Of a DNA stretch of 12,579 nucleotides, positions 1 to 5,838 are shown piece by piece (within the stretch, counting starts at the first letter, position 1; every line of letters starts with the position of its first letter). The DNA lies in NCBI GenBank assembly GCA_041911695.1, contig JAYROM010000003.1, positions 1 to 12,579 of the forward strand. Direction: 5' to 3'. The position numbers and the translations under genes were made by a program. Under the pieces are notes generated by a model. That model did not search any database. It was not told where the DNA came from and worked only from the letters and a program-made list of their open reading frames with translations. The stretch comes from Pseudaeromonas sp041911695 (GTDB lineage: Bacteria; Pseudomonadota; Gammaproteobacteria; Enterobacterales; Aeromonadaceae).

Positions 1-794
1 CGCACTTCGGAGGCTTTGGGCAGATTGACCCAGGGCTGCATACGCCAGAGATCACCACGAGTCTCGGCATAGTCGGCGACCACCACATCCAGCACTTCCA
101 GCAGATCGGCCATGGTGCGGGCATAGGGCACGACGACGTCCATGGTCGGGGTCAGGGGCCAGTTGCCACGCACCGAAATCACGCCACGGGACGGGGTATA
201 GGCACACAGGCCGTTGTTGGAGGCAGGACCCCGGCCGCTCGACCAGGTCTCTTCCGCCAGACCAAAGGCGGCGAAGCTGGCGGCGGTGGCGGTACCGGCA
301 CCGTTGGAGGAGCCGGAGGCAAACGGGGCGGTCAGGTAATCAGCGTTGTAGGGGCTCTCGGCGCGGCCATAGACGCCGCGCTGCATGCCGCCATTGGCCA
401 TCGGCGGCATATTGGTTTTGCCCAGGCAGATAGCACCGGCGGCACGCAGCCGCTCGATGGTAAAGGCGTCGCGCTGGGCGACCAGATCCTTGAACGCCGG
501 GCTGCCAGAGGCGGCGGTCAGCCCCTTGACCAGATAGCTGTCCTTGGCGGTGTAAGGGATGCCATCCAGCGGGCTCAGCGTCTCGCCGCGCGCACGGCGG
601 GCATCCGAGGCCTCGGCCTCTTTCAGCGCATCGGGGTTACGCACCACGACGGAATTCAGCTTGGTGGCCGTCTCCGGGCCATCATAGGCGGCAATACGTG
701 CCAGATAGGCGTTGACCAGCTCCACCGCGGTGGTACGGCCGGATTCGAGCGCCTGACGCAACTCGGCAATAGACACTTCGGTCACTTCAATCAT
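1..794 (-). CDS. Amidase signature (AS) family hydrolase, 3' end outside window
   Basis: The first 264 residues are present; AS enzymes usually have about 450-500, so the C-terminal part lies beyond the left edge. Family members hydrolyse amide or ureido C-N bonds with a Ser-cisSer-Lys triad. The likely triad is Lys84 (in YTAKDSYLVKG), Ser162 (first Ser of GSSNGAG) and Ser186 (in ETWSSGRGPAS). The 24-residue spacing between the two serines equals that of malonamidase E2 and FAAH. The usual DTGGS-IR-PA segment around the nucleophile is diverged here. No signal peptide is visible, so the enzyme is probably cytoplasmic. The ATG at 794 is preceded by a strong AGGAGG site. It lies 76 bp downstream of aguA on the same strand with no terminator between them, so co-transcription is likely. 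The substrate is unknown; N-carbamoylputrescine is a speculation from context. The family call is firm. Confidence 0.88.
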   Translation of the reverse strand, partial: MIEVTEVSIAELRQALESGRTTAVELVNAYLARIAAYDGPETATKLNSVVVRNPDALKEAEASDARRARGETLSPLDGIPYTAKDSYLVKGLTAASGSPAFKDLVAQRDAFTIERLRAAGAICLGKTNMPPMANGGMQRGVYGRAESPYNADYLTAPFASGSSNGAGTATAASFAAFGLAEETWSSGRGPASNNGLCAYTPSRGVISVRGNWPLTPTMDVVVPYARTMADLLEVLDVVVADYAETRGDLWRMQPWVNLPKASEV

Positions 795-870
795 GCTGAC
801 CTCCTGCAAACGGTAAGGGGGTGGCGCTGTCTACTCAGCCGGGCAGACAGCGCGGTGATGGCCGAGGCGA

Positions 871-1965
871 TTATTGGCCCGACGGGATCTGTTGGGTGAT
901 GCAGTGGATATTGCCGCCACCCAGCAGGATCTCACGCGCCGGCACACCCACCACGGTGTGCGCAGGGAAGATCTCTTCCAGCTTGGCTTGCGCCAGATCG
1001 TCGGTGGCCGAGTCAAGCAGCGGGTAAACGATACGGTCGTTGGTGATCAGGAAGTTGACGTAGGAACCAGCCAGACGATGACCGGAATCACGCGGGACGC
1101 CGCTGCCGTCAACCACGCCTTGCGCCTCTTCCTCGCTGCAGAACAGCGGGCCCGGTTGCGGGATCAGCCAAATTTTCAGCTTGCGGCCCTGTGCATCGGT
1201 GGTGTTTTCCAGCACCTCCAACGCGGCCTTGGAGCGCGCATACTGCGGGTCATGCTGATCGTCGGTCCAGGTCAGGATCACCTCGCCCGGACGGGCGAAA
1301 CAGCACATGTTGTCGATGTGGCCGTCGGTCTCATCCAGATAGACCCCCTCTTCCAGCCAGATCACCTTGCTGATGTTCAGATAGTCGCGCAGGTGCTGCT
1401 CGATCTGCGCCTTGCTCAGGTGCGGGTTGCGGTTGGCATTGAGCAGACACTCGGCGGTGGTCAGGCAGGTGCCTTCGCCATCGACATGGATCGAGCCGCC
1501 TTCCAGAATCAGCGGTGCCTTGTAGCAGGCAAAGCCGTGCTGCGCGGCCATTTGGCCAGCCACCAGCTCGTCCTGGTTCCACGGATGATAGAGACCGCCG
1601 TTGAAGCCGCCCCAGGCATTGAAGCCCCAATCCACCGCGCGGCATTCACCCGCAGCGTTGATCACCACGGTCGGCCCGGTATCACGCGCCCAGCAGTCAT
1701 CGCTGTTCATCTCCACCAAGTTGACATGCGCTGGCATGATGGCGCGGGCCTGATCCATAAACTGGGCCGGCACCCCCATAAACACCGGGGTGGCACCACC
1801 GATGGCATCGGCCACCGCAGCAAACGTGGTCTGCGCGAACTGGCCCGCTTCACGCCAGTTGTCCGGGCGGAACGGCCAAATCATCCACACCGCCTGTTGC
1901 GGCGCCCACTCGGCGGGCATAAAGAAACCATCGGCGGCAGGCAGGGTGTTCAACAATGTGCTCAT
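871..1965 (-). CDS. aguA: Agmatine deiminase
   Basis: Hydrolyses agmatine to N-carbamoylputrescine and ammonia, the first step of the deiminase route from arginine/agmatine to putrescine. It is a cytoplasmic enzyme of the guanidino-modifying (peptidyl-arginine deiminase-like) fold. The protein has 364 residues; the family is usually about 365-370. Active-site signatures are visible: ARDTGP (Asp95), LEGGSIHVDG (Glu155), ETDGHIDN (His216, Asp218) and the C-terminal GGGNIHCITQQ with nucleophile Cys355. The frame is open upstream to an ATG at 2070, but the start at 1965 is chosen because GAGGAG (1972-1977) lies 6 nt before it and the protein then begins MSTLLNTLPAADGFFMP, as expected for the family. 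A divergent LysR gene and candidate operator lie upstream, and an AS-family amidase follows. No aguB-type nitrilase gene is in the window. Confidence 0.94.
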   Translation of the reverse strand: MSTLLNTLPAADGFFMPAEWAPQQAVWMIWPFRPDNWREAGQFAQTTFAAVADAIGGATPVFMGVPAQFMDQARAIMPAHVNLVEMNSDDCWARDTGPTVVINAAGECRAVDWGFNAWGGFNGGLYHPWNQDELVAGQMAAQHGFACYKAPLILEGGSIHVDGEGTCLTTAECLLNANRNPHLSKAQIEQHLRDYLNISKVIWLEEGVYLDETDGHIDNMCCFARPGEVILTWTDDQHDPQYARSKAALEVLENTTDAQGRKLKIWLIPQPGPLFCSEEEAQGVVDGSGVPRDSGHRLAGSYVNFLITNDRIVYPLLDSATDDLAQAKLEEIFPAHTVVGVPAREILLGGGNIHCITQQIPSGQ

Positions 1966-1980
1966 TACAGACTCCTCGCA

Positions 1981-2000
1981 CTGGCAGCCTTGACTGCCAG
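1981..2000 (-). other. Hairpin in aguA leader just before the RBS
   Basis: Perfect 7-bp inverted repeat CTGGCAG / CTGCCAG with a 6-nt loop, ending 3 nt before the GAGGAG ribosome-binding site on the minus strand. If transcription starts near 2104, it lies at the end of a leader of about 139 nt. It has no U-tract, so it is not an intrinsic terminator. A role in mRNA stability or translation is only a guess. Confidence 0.45.
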
Positions 2001-2110
2001 AAAAGCGGCAACAGGCGGGCATAAGCCCACCACTGGGTTGGATGAACTGGCTGCACCCCGCCAGCAGCATAGGCTACCGGTGATCAGCGCAGGCGATTCT
2101 GATAGTGCGC

Positions 2111-2140
2111 AGTGTAGAAACTTGCCTCATCATCCATCAA
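2111..2140 (-). promoter_or_regulatory. Candidate sigma70 promoter for aguA-amidase
   Basis: On the minus strand, TTGATG (2135-2140) and TACACT (2111-2116) are separated by 18 nt; each matches 4 of 6 consensus bases. The start point would be near 2104. The element is weak, as is common for activator-dependent promoters, and the repeats at 2140-2181 lie directly upstream of its -35 box. Confidence 0.45.
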
Positions 2141-2182
2141 ATGAATAGTATTTATTGCCCCATGCACGAAACGAATAAATAC
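2140..2182. promoter_or_regulatory. Candidate LysR operator: three AATAAATA-like elements
   Basis: The segment holds AATGAATA (2140-2147), TATTTATT (2149-2156, the inverse of AATAAATA) and AATAAATA (2174-2181). GTATTTATT (2148-2156) and AATAAATAC (2174-2182) form a perfect 9-bp inverted repeat with a 17-nt spacer. The AT-rich elements stand out in GC-rich DNA. They lie at about -36 to -77 relative to the predicted aguA start and reach to 2 nt before the LysR start codon, a layout that would allow both activation of aguA and autorepression. Binding is inferred, not shown. Confidence 0.5.
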
Positions 2183-2183
2183 G

Positions 2184-3098
2184 ATGAAACTGCATCAACT
2201 CGATCTCAATCTGCTGCTGGCATTTGACGCCCTGATGACGCACCGCAGTGTCACCCGCGCCGCCAGCCAGCTGTTTATCAGCCAACCGGCAATGAGCCAT
2301 GCGCTCAACCGCCTGCGCCAGGGCTTTGATGACCCGCTGCTGGTGCGCACGCCGCAAGGCATGCAGCCGACCCCGCGCGCACTGAGCCTGCATGGCGCGG
2401 TACGTCAGGCCTTGCAGCTGCTCGAGCAGCAGTTCAGCGAGGAGCCGCGCTTTGACCCGGCCACCTCGACGCGGAGGTTTAGCATCAGCACCACCGATTA
2501 CGTCGAGTGTGTGCTGATCCCGCCGCTGATTGCCCGCCTGCGCCAGTGTGCCCCCGGGGTGCAGATTGAAATCCTGATCCTGCGCGATACGGTGCCGGAG
2601 GCCGAACTGGCCAGCGGTGCCATCGATCTGGTGCTCGGCTTTGATGAGTATATGTCGGTACCCGGCCACCTGAGCCGCGAAACCTGGCTCACCGAACCGC
2701 TGGTCGCGCTGGTGCGCACTGACCATCCGCAGATTGGCGAGCAGTTGAGCCTGCACGAGCTCATCACCACACCGCATGTGTTCCACTCGCCACTCGGCAC
2801 CCGTGAGTCAATTGTCGATCAGTATCTGGCCACTCAGGGGCTGCAGCGCACGATTCCGGTCAACAGCCAGAGCTATATGTCGGCGGCAGCGATTGTCAGC
2901 CAGAGCGACCACCTGCTGGTGCTGCCACAACGGGTGGCAGATCTGTTGTGCGGGAATGGCCGGCTGCGGCCGGTGCAGTTACCGGCGGAGATGCCGGCCT
3001 ATCATCTGAACTGCGTCTGGCATCCGTTGCAGGATCGCCAGCCAGCACAGTGCTGGCTGCGCGAGCAGATGCGCGCGTTGGCCGCCAGCCTGCGCTAG
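2184..3098 (+). CDS. LysR-type transcriptional regulator (NodD/LeuO-like branch)
   Basis: A 304-residue protein of normal LysR length. Residues 1-60 are a winged helix-turn-helix: LDLNLLLAFDALMTHRSVTRAAS, then QPAMSHALNRLR as recognition helix and FDDPLLVRTPQGMQPTPRA as wing, a pattern typical of the NodD/LeuO/NahR branch. Residues from about 90 to 300 form the two-lobed effector-binding domain. The effector cannot be read from sequence. The gene is divergent from aguA with 218 bp between, so regulation of the aguA-amidase operon is the natural inference. No good Shine-Dalgarno sequence precedes the ATG at 2184, because the AATAAATAC half-site occupies that position; translation may be weak. 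No upstream in-frame ATG was found close by. The stop lies 13 bp from the stop of the convergent helicase gene, with no terminator visible in between. Confidence 0.93.
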   Translation: MKLHQLDLNLLLAFDALMTHRSVTRAASQLFISQPAMSHALNRLRQGFDDPLLVRTPQGMQPTPRALSLHGAVRQALQLLEQQFSEEPRFDPATSTRRFSISTTDYVECVLIPPLIARLRQCAPGVQIEILILRDTVPEAELASGAIDLVLGFDEYMSVPGHLSRETWLTEPLVALVRTDHPQIGEQLSLHELITTPHVFHSPLGTRESIVDQYLATQGLQRTIPVNSQSYMSAAAIVSQSDHLLVLPQRVADLLCGNGRLRPVQLPAEMPAYHLNCVWHPLQDRQPAQCWLREQMRALAASLR

Positions 3099-3111
3099 AG
3101 GCGGTGCAGGC

Positions 3112-4332
3112 TCAGCCCTTGCGCTGGAACTGCTTGATGCTGCGCTTGCTGGCGGTGCGGCGGTTGGCCTGCTTGTCACGCGGCGGACGCTTGCTGGTGC
3201 CGCTCGCCGGCACGTCGGTGACCGGAAAATCGGTCAAGGTGTCGAGGGGTAACGGGCGACCAGTGAGCGTGCGGATGGCACCTAGCGCCTCGTTGTCACC
3301 ATGGCAGACCAGGGAGAGCGCCAGCCCAGTCCGTCCGGCCCGCGCGGTACGGCCAATGCGATGCACATAGACGGGAGCGCTGGGCGGCAGATCCAGATTA
3401 ATCACCACCGGCAGCGCCTCGATATGGATGCCGCGCGCCAGCAGATCGGTGGCCACCAGCACCCGCAATTTACCCTGCTGGAAATCAGCCAGCACCTGCT
3501 CGCGCACCGCCTGCTCCTTGTCGCCATGCAGCGCCGCCACCGCGAGTCCGGCCTTGGCCAGCTTCTTGGTCACCGCATCCACCTGATCGCGTGCACTGAT
3601 AAACACCAGCACCTGTGACCAGTCATGGGTCTTAAGCAGCTGGATCAGCGCCGGCACCTTGCTGCTTTTATTCACCAGATAGAGCTGCTCGTCGATCTCG
3701 CTGACCACGCTGTTGACCGGATCGGCCTCGACGCGCAATGGGTCATGCAACAGGCTGCCAGCCAGGCTTGCCAGCGCATCCGGCAGGGTGGCGGTACACA
3801 GCACCGTCTGGCGGTGGGTCGGCATCTGCGCCAACAGGGCCTGAATATCCGGCCAGAAGCCCATCTCCAACAGGCGATCCGCCTCGTCGAGCACCAGATG
3901 ACGCAGCGCATTCAGGGTCAACACCTGTTGCGCCAGCAGGTCGCGCAACCGGCCCGGGGTCGCGACCAGCAGTTGCGGCCCCTGCGCCAATTGTGCCTGT
4001 TGCGCCGCCTGCTCGACCCCGCCACACAGGGTGACCAACGCCAGCCCCTGCGCTGCGGCACCGGCCGCCAGATCACGGCTGATCTGTGCCGCCAGCTCGC
4101 GGGTCGGCACCAGCACCAGTCCCTGCACCGTGGGCTGCGCCGGGTCGAGTTGCTGCAGCAGTGGTAGCCCGAACGCCAACGTCTTGCCGCTGCCGGTCTG
4201 CGCCAACGCCAGCAGGTCGCGGCCCGCCAGCACAGCTGGAATCGCCAGTTGCTGGATGCGGGTCGGGGTGCGCACCTCGGCAGGCAGGCTGGCTAACAGG
4301 CTCGGCGCAAGGGCAAAAGCGTGGAATGTCAT
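3112..4332 (-). CDS. DEAD-box ATP-dependent RNA helicase (RhlE-like)
   Basis: A 406-residue cytoplasmic RNA helicase that uses ATP to unwind short RNA duplexes, in ribosome assembly or mRNA turnover. Motifs in order: Q motif TPTRIQQLAIP (Gln27), motif I AQTGSGKT (44-51), Ia PTRELA (76-81), Ib TPGR (125-128), II DEAD (149-152), III TAT (180-182, usually SAT), IV VLVFISARDQ (241-250), V ATDLLARGIHI (294-304) and VI HRIGRTARAGRTG (324-336). In motif V the aspartate of the usual RG-hydrophobic-D sequence is replaced by His303, read directly from the codon CAT. A short basic tail (about 375-406, rich in Lys and Arg) is typical of RNA-binding extensions. The ATG at 4332 has only a weak Shine-Dalgarno. 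Which paralogue (RhlE, SrmB or another) it corresponds to is not settled. Confidence 0.93.
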   Translation of the reverse strand: MTFHAFALAPSLLASLPAEVRTPTRIQQLAIPAVLAGRDLLALAQTGSGKTLAFGLPLLQQLDPAQPTVQGLVLVPTRELAAQISRDLAAGAAAQGLALVTLCGGVEQAAQQAQLAQGPQLLVATPGRLRDLLAQQVLTLNALRHLVLDEADRLLEMGFWPDIQALLAQMPTHRQTVLCTATLPDALASLAGSLLHDPLRVEADPVNSVVSEIDEQLYLVNKSSKVPALIQLLKTHDWSQVLVFISARDQVDAVTKKLAKAGLAVAALHGDKEQAVREQVLADFQQGKLRVLVATDLLARGIHIEALPVVINLDLPPSAPVYVHRIGRTARAGRTGLALSLVCHGDNEALGAIRTLTGRPLPLDTLTDFPVTDVPASGTSKRPPRDKQANRRTASKRSIKQFQRKG

Positions 4333-4368
4333 GATGAAAGGCCCAAGGCAACAGGGAGTGAGGTGCGA

Positions 4369-4397
4369 AGTCTAGCCAGCACTGGCGCAGAAGTAAA
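4369..4397 (-). promoter_or_regulatory. Candidate promoter for the DEAD-box helicase gene
   Basis: Minus-strand TTTACT (4392-4397) and TAGACT (4369-4374) with a 17-nt spacer, each 4 of 6 to consensus. It lies just downstream of the ompA terminator and would give a leader of about 30 nt. Confidence 0.45.
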
Positions 4398-4431
4398 AGC
4401 CGCAGCAGAACGGATGAACGAGCAGAAATGA

Positions 4432-4457
4432 AAACGCCAGCCCGGAGGCTGGCGTTT
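4432..4457 (-). terminator. Rho-independent terminator of ompA
   Basis: Perfect 11-bp stem AAACGCCAGCC / GGCTGGCGTTT with a 4-nt loop (4443-4446). On the minus strand it is followed by a T-rich stretch (TTTTCATTTC, counting the last stem bases). It begins 22 nt after the ompA stop and separates ompA from the helicase gene. Confidence 0.88.
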
Positions 4458-4479
4458 GAACGCATCAGGCGTTAGCAGA

Positions 4480-5526
4480 TTACTGCTGAACTTCCTTGGT
4501 GCCGGTGACTTCGATGGTCACGCGACGATCCGGAGCCAGGCAGCTGATCAGCTTCTTCTTGGCCTTCAGACCATCACAAGAAGTGCCGGTAACCGGGTTG
4601 GCTTCGCCACGACCTTCAACGGAGATCTTCTCAGACGGGAAGCCCTTACGAACCAGGAAGTCAGCGACAGTACGAGCACGCTTTTCAGACAGTGCCTTGT
4701 TGTACTTGTCGGAACCCAGACGGTCGGTATAACCGATAACCAGGGCAGAGCCATCCTTCGGGGTTTCAGCCTGCAGCTGGCCGAACAGTTCGGTCAGTGC
4801 CTTGGTGCCGGACGGCTTCAGGGTCGCCTTGTTGAAGTCGAACAGCACGTCAGAGGACAGGTTGAAGTCCTTGGTCACGGTGACCGGGGCAGGTGCCGGA
4901 GCAGGCGCCGGGGCCGGAGCCGGGGCAGCTACCACATCATCAACCTGACCGTAACGGTAGTTCACACCGACGCTCAGCAGGCCGTTGTCCGGCTTGAAGC
5001 CTTCCTTCGCCTTGTCGCCGATGTTGGCAACCCACTGGTATTCCAGACGGGCAGCCCAATCACGGTTCAGCGCCAGTTCGGTGCCGACAGCCAGCAACGG
5101 AGACAGGCCGTTGTCAGACTTGCCTTCGCCCTTACTGAAGTAACCGAAGCCACCGGCCTTACCGTACAGGTCTACGCCCTGCGCGATTTCGTAACCCAGC
5201 TTGGCCGCCAGGGAGACACCCTGAGTGCGGAAGGTGTCGTCAGAAGACGGGGTAGCGGAGTACTTGAGGTTGCCCAGGTAGTCGTAACCACCTTCCAGAC
5301 CCAGGTACTGGTTGAACTGATAACCAGCGTACAGACCACCGCCCACGCTATCGTGACGGGTGATGTCATAGCTAGTGAAGGCGTTGGAAACGTCCTTCTT
5401 GCCAACCTGATAGTTGGACCAACCCAGCTTGCCGCCTGCATACCAAGTATTGTCTTGCGGGGCAGCCTGAGCGGACGCCATCATAAACAGGCCACCGAGG
5501 GCCACTGCGATTGCTGTTTTTTTCAT
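4480..5526 (-). CDS. ompA: Outer membrane protein A (OmpA porin)
   Basis: An abundant structural outer-membrane protein of 348 residues. A Sec signal peptide (1-21, MKKTAIAVALGG... ending SAQA) precedes mature APQDNTWYAGGKLGW, almost the same start as E. coli OmpA. Residues to about 195 form the 8-stranded beta barrel. A linker of seven Ala-Pro units follows, then the OmpA-like peptidoglycan-binding domain with LFDFNKATLKP, a GYTDRLGS segment and the two-Cys loop TSCDG...ISCLAPDRRV, as in E. coli OmpA. Two adjacent ATGs exist (5529 and 5526); the second is preferred because AAGAGG then has 7-nt spacing, against 4 for the first, and it gives the usual MKKTAIA start. The frame extends upstream to 5559, but that extension lacks a ribosome-binding site. 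The gene appears monocistronic. Aeromonas often carries tandem ompA copies; only one is present here. Confidence 0.96.
   Translation of the reverse strand: MKKTAIAVALGGLFMMASAQAAPQDNTWYAGGKLGWSNYQVGKKDVSNAFTSYDITRHDSVGGGLYAGYQFNQYLGLEGGYDYLGNLKYSATPSSDDTFRTQGVSLAAKLGYEIAQGVDLYGKAGGFGYFSKGEGKSDNGLSPLLAVGTELALNRDWAARLEYQWVANIGDKAKEGFKPDNGLLSVGVNYRYGQVDDVVAAPAPAPAPAPAPAPVTVTKDFNLSSDVLFDFNKATLKPSGTKALTELFGQLQAETPKDGSALVIGYTDRLGSDKYNKALSEKRARTVADFLVRKGFPSEKISVEGRGEANPVTGTSCDGLKAKKKLISCLAPDRRVTIEVTGTKEVQQ
4885..4926 (-). repeat. Seven-unit Ala-Pro coding repeat in ompA linker
   Basis: Seven consecutive Ala-Pro dipeptide units, encoded by mixed GCN and CCG/CCT codons. The repeat forms the flexible hinge between barrel and peptidoglycan-binding domain. 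Codons vary between units, which should lower slippage but leaves unit-number change by recombination possible. Confidence 0.9.
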
Positions 5527-5548
5527 CATTTTGCCTCTTGTGGTTCCA

Positions 5549-5566
5549 CCCTGCATCAATGCAAGG
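5549..5566 (-). other. Hairpin in ompA leader before the RBS
   Basis: Minus-strand CCTTGCA-TTGA-TGCAGGG forms a 7-bp stem (one G-T pair) with a 4-nt loop, ending 9 nt before AAGAGG. E. coli ompA is known for a structured leader of about 133 nt that stabilises the mRNA and is targeted by the sRNA MicA; a similar role here is inferred from position only. Confidence 0.45.
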
Positions 5567-5666
5567 TATGCCAGTATTTACCCGTTACTCGCCGAAACGC
5601 GGGACAGCATCAGCCTACCCGATACCGCAAAAACATCCCGGCCGCACGCAAAAACGTGACCTGGGT

Positions 5667-5696
5667 AGTGTAGTCCTTTAAGCGTCCATAAGCCAA
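5667..5696 (-). promoter_or_regulatory. Candidate ompA promoter
   Basis: Minus-strand TTGGCT (5691-5696) and TACACT (5667-5672), 18-nt spacer, 4 of 6 matches each. The start near 5660 would give a leader of about 130 nt, close to the length known for E. coli ompA. Confidence 0.45.
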
Positions 5697-5765
5697 GAGG
5701 CATGCTGATTTTTCGAGCAATTCGCCTAAACGCCAGCCTAACGAATATCGATTATTCCTGTCGGT

Positions 5766-5783
5766 TGTCCGCCCGGGCGGACA
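5766..5783. repeat. 18-bp perfect palindrome
   Basis: TGTCCGCCCGGGCGGACA equals its own reverse complement. It is about 105 bp upstream of the predicted ompA start and directly behind the ligase terminator. It could be a protein-binding site or, in RNA, a GC-rich hairpin. Neither strand has a U-tract after it, so it is not a standard terminator. Confidence 0.75.
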
Positions 5784-5784
5784 G

Positions 5785-5820
5785 AAAACCTTTGCCGGCA
5801 GCGTCATCTCTACCGGCAAA
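5785..5820 (-). terminator. Putative terminator of the acetate--CoA ligase gene
   Basis: Minus-strand TTTGCCGG / CCGGCAAA is a perfect 8-bp stem with a 14-nt loop, beginning 18 nt after the stop codon and followed by GGTTTTC, so the U-tract is short. The large loop lowers confidence. Confidence 0.55.
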
Positions 5821-5838
5821 AGTGAAACGCACAACAGG

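Larger units (their letters stand above)
5527..5838. other. Intergenic region between acetate--CoA ligase and ompA
   Basis: 312 bp without a convincing gene. On the minus strand it holds, in order, the putative terminator of the ligase gene (5785-5820), an 18-bp perfect palindrome (5766-5783), a candidate ompA promoter (5667-5696), a leader of about 130 nt with the motif GTTTTTGCG repeated twice, and a hairpin (5549-5566) just before the ompA ribosome-binding site. Short open frames across it lack ribosome-binding sites and recognisable content. Confidence 0.7.

Noticed and set aside
1966..2070. In-frame N-terminal extension of AguA starting MLLAGCSQF, which resembles a lipobox
   Set aside because: There is no charged n-region or hydrophobic core before the Cys, no ribosome-binding site, and AguA is a cytoplasmic enzyme. 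The start at 1965 has a strong GAGGAG site and the family's usual length.
874..2148. Plus-strand frame of 424 codons opposite aguA
   Set aside because: It is the shadow of the highly biased aguA codons; no family signature and no ribosome-binding site.
3042..3056. CCAGCAC-A-GTGCTGG hairpin near the end of the first LysR gene, considered as its terminator
   Set aside because: It lies inside the coding region more than 40 bp before the stop and has no U-tract.
4456..5673. Plus-strand frame of 405 codons opposite ompA
   Set aside because: It is antisense to ompA, begins inside the terminator hairpin and ends in the ompA leader; no ribosome-binding site or recognised domain.
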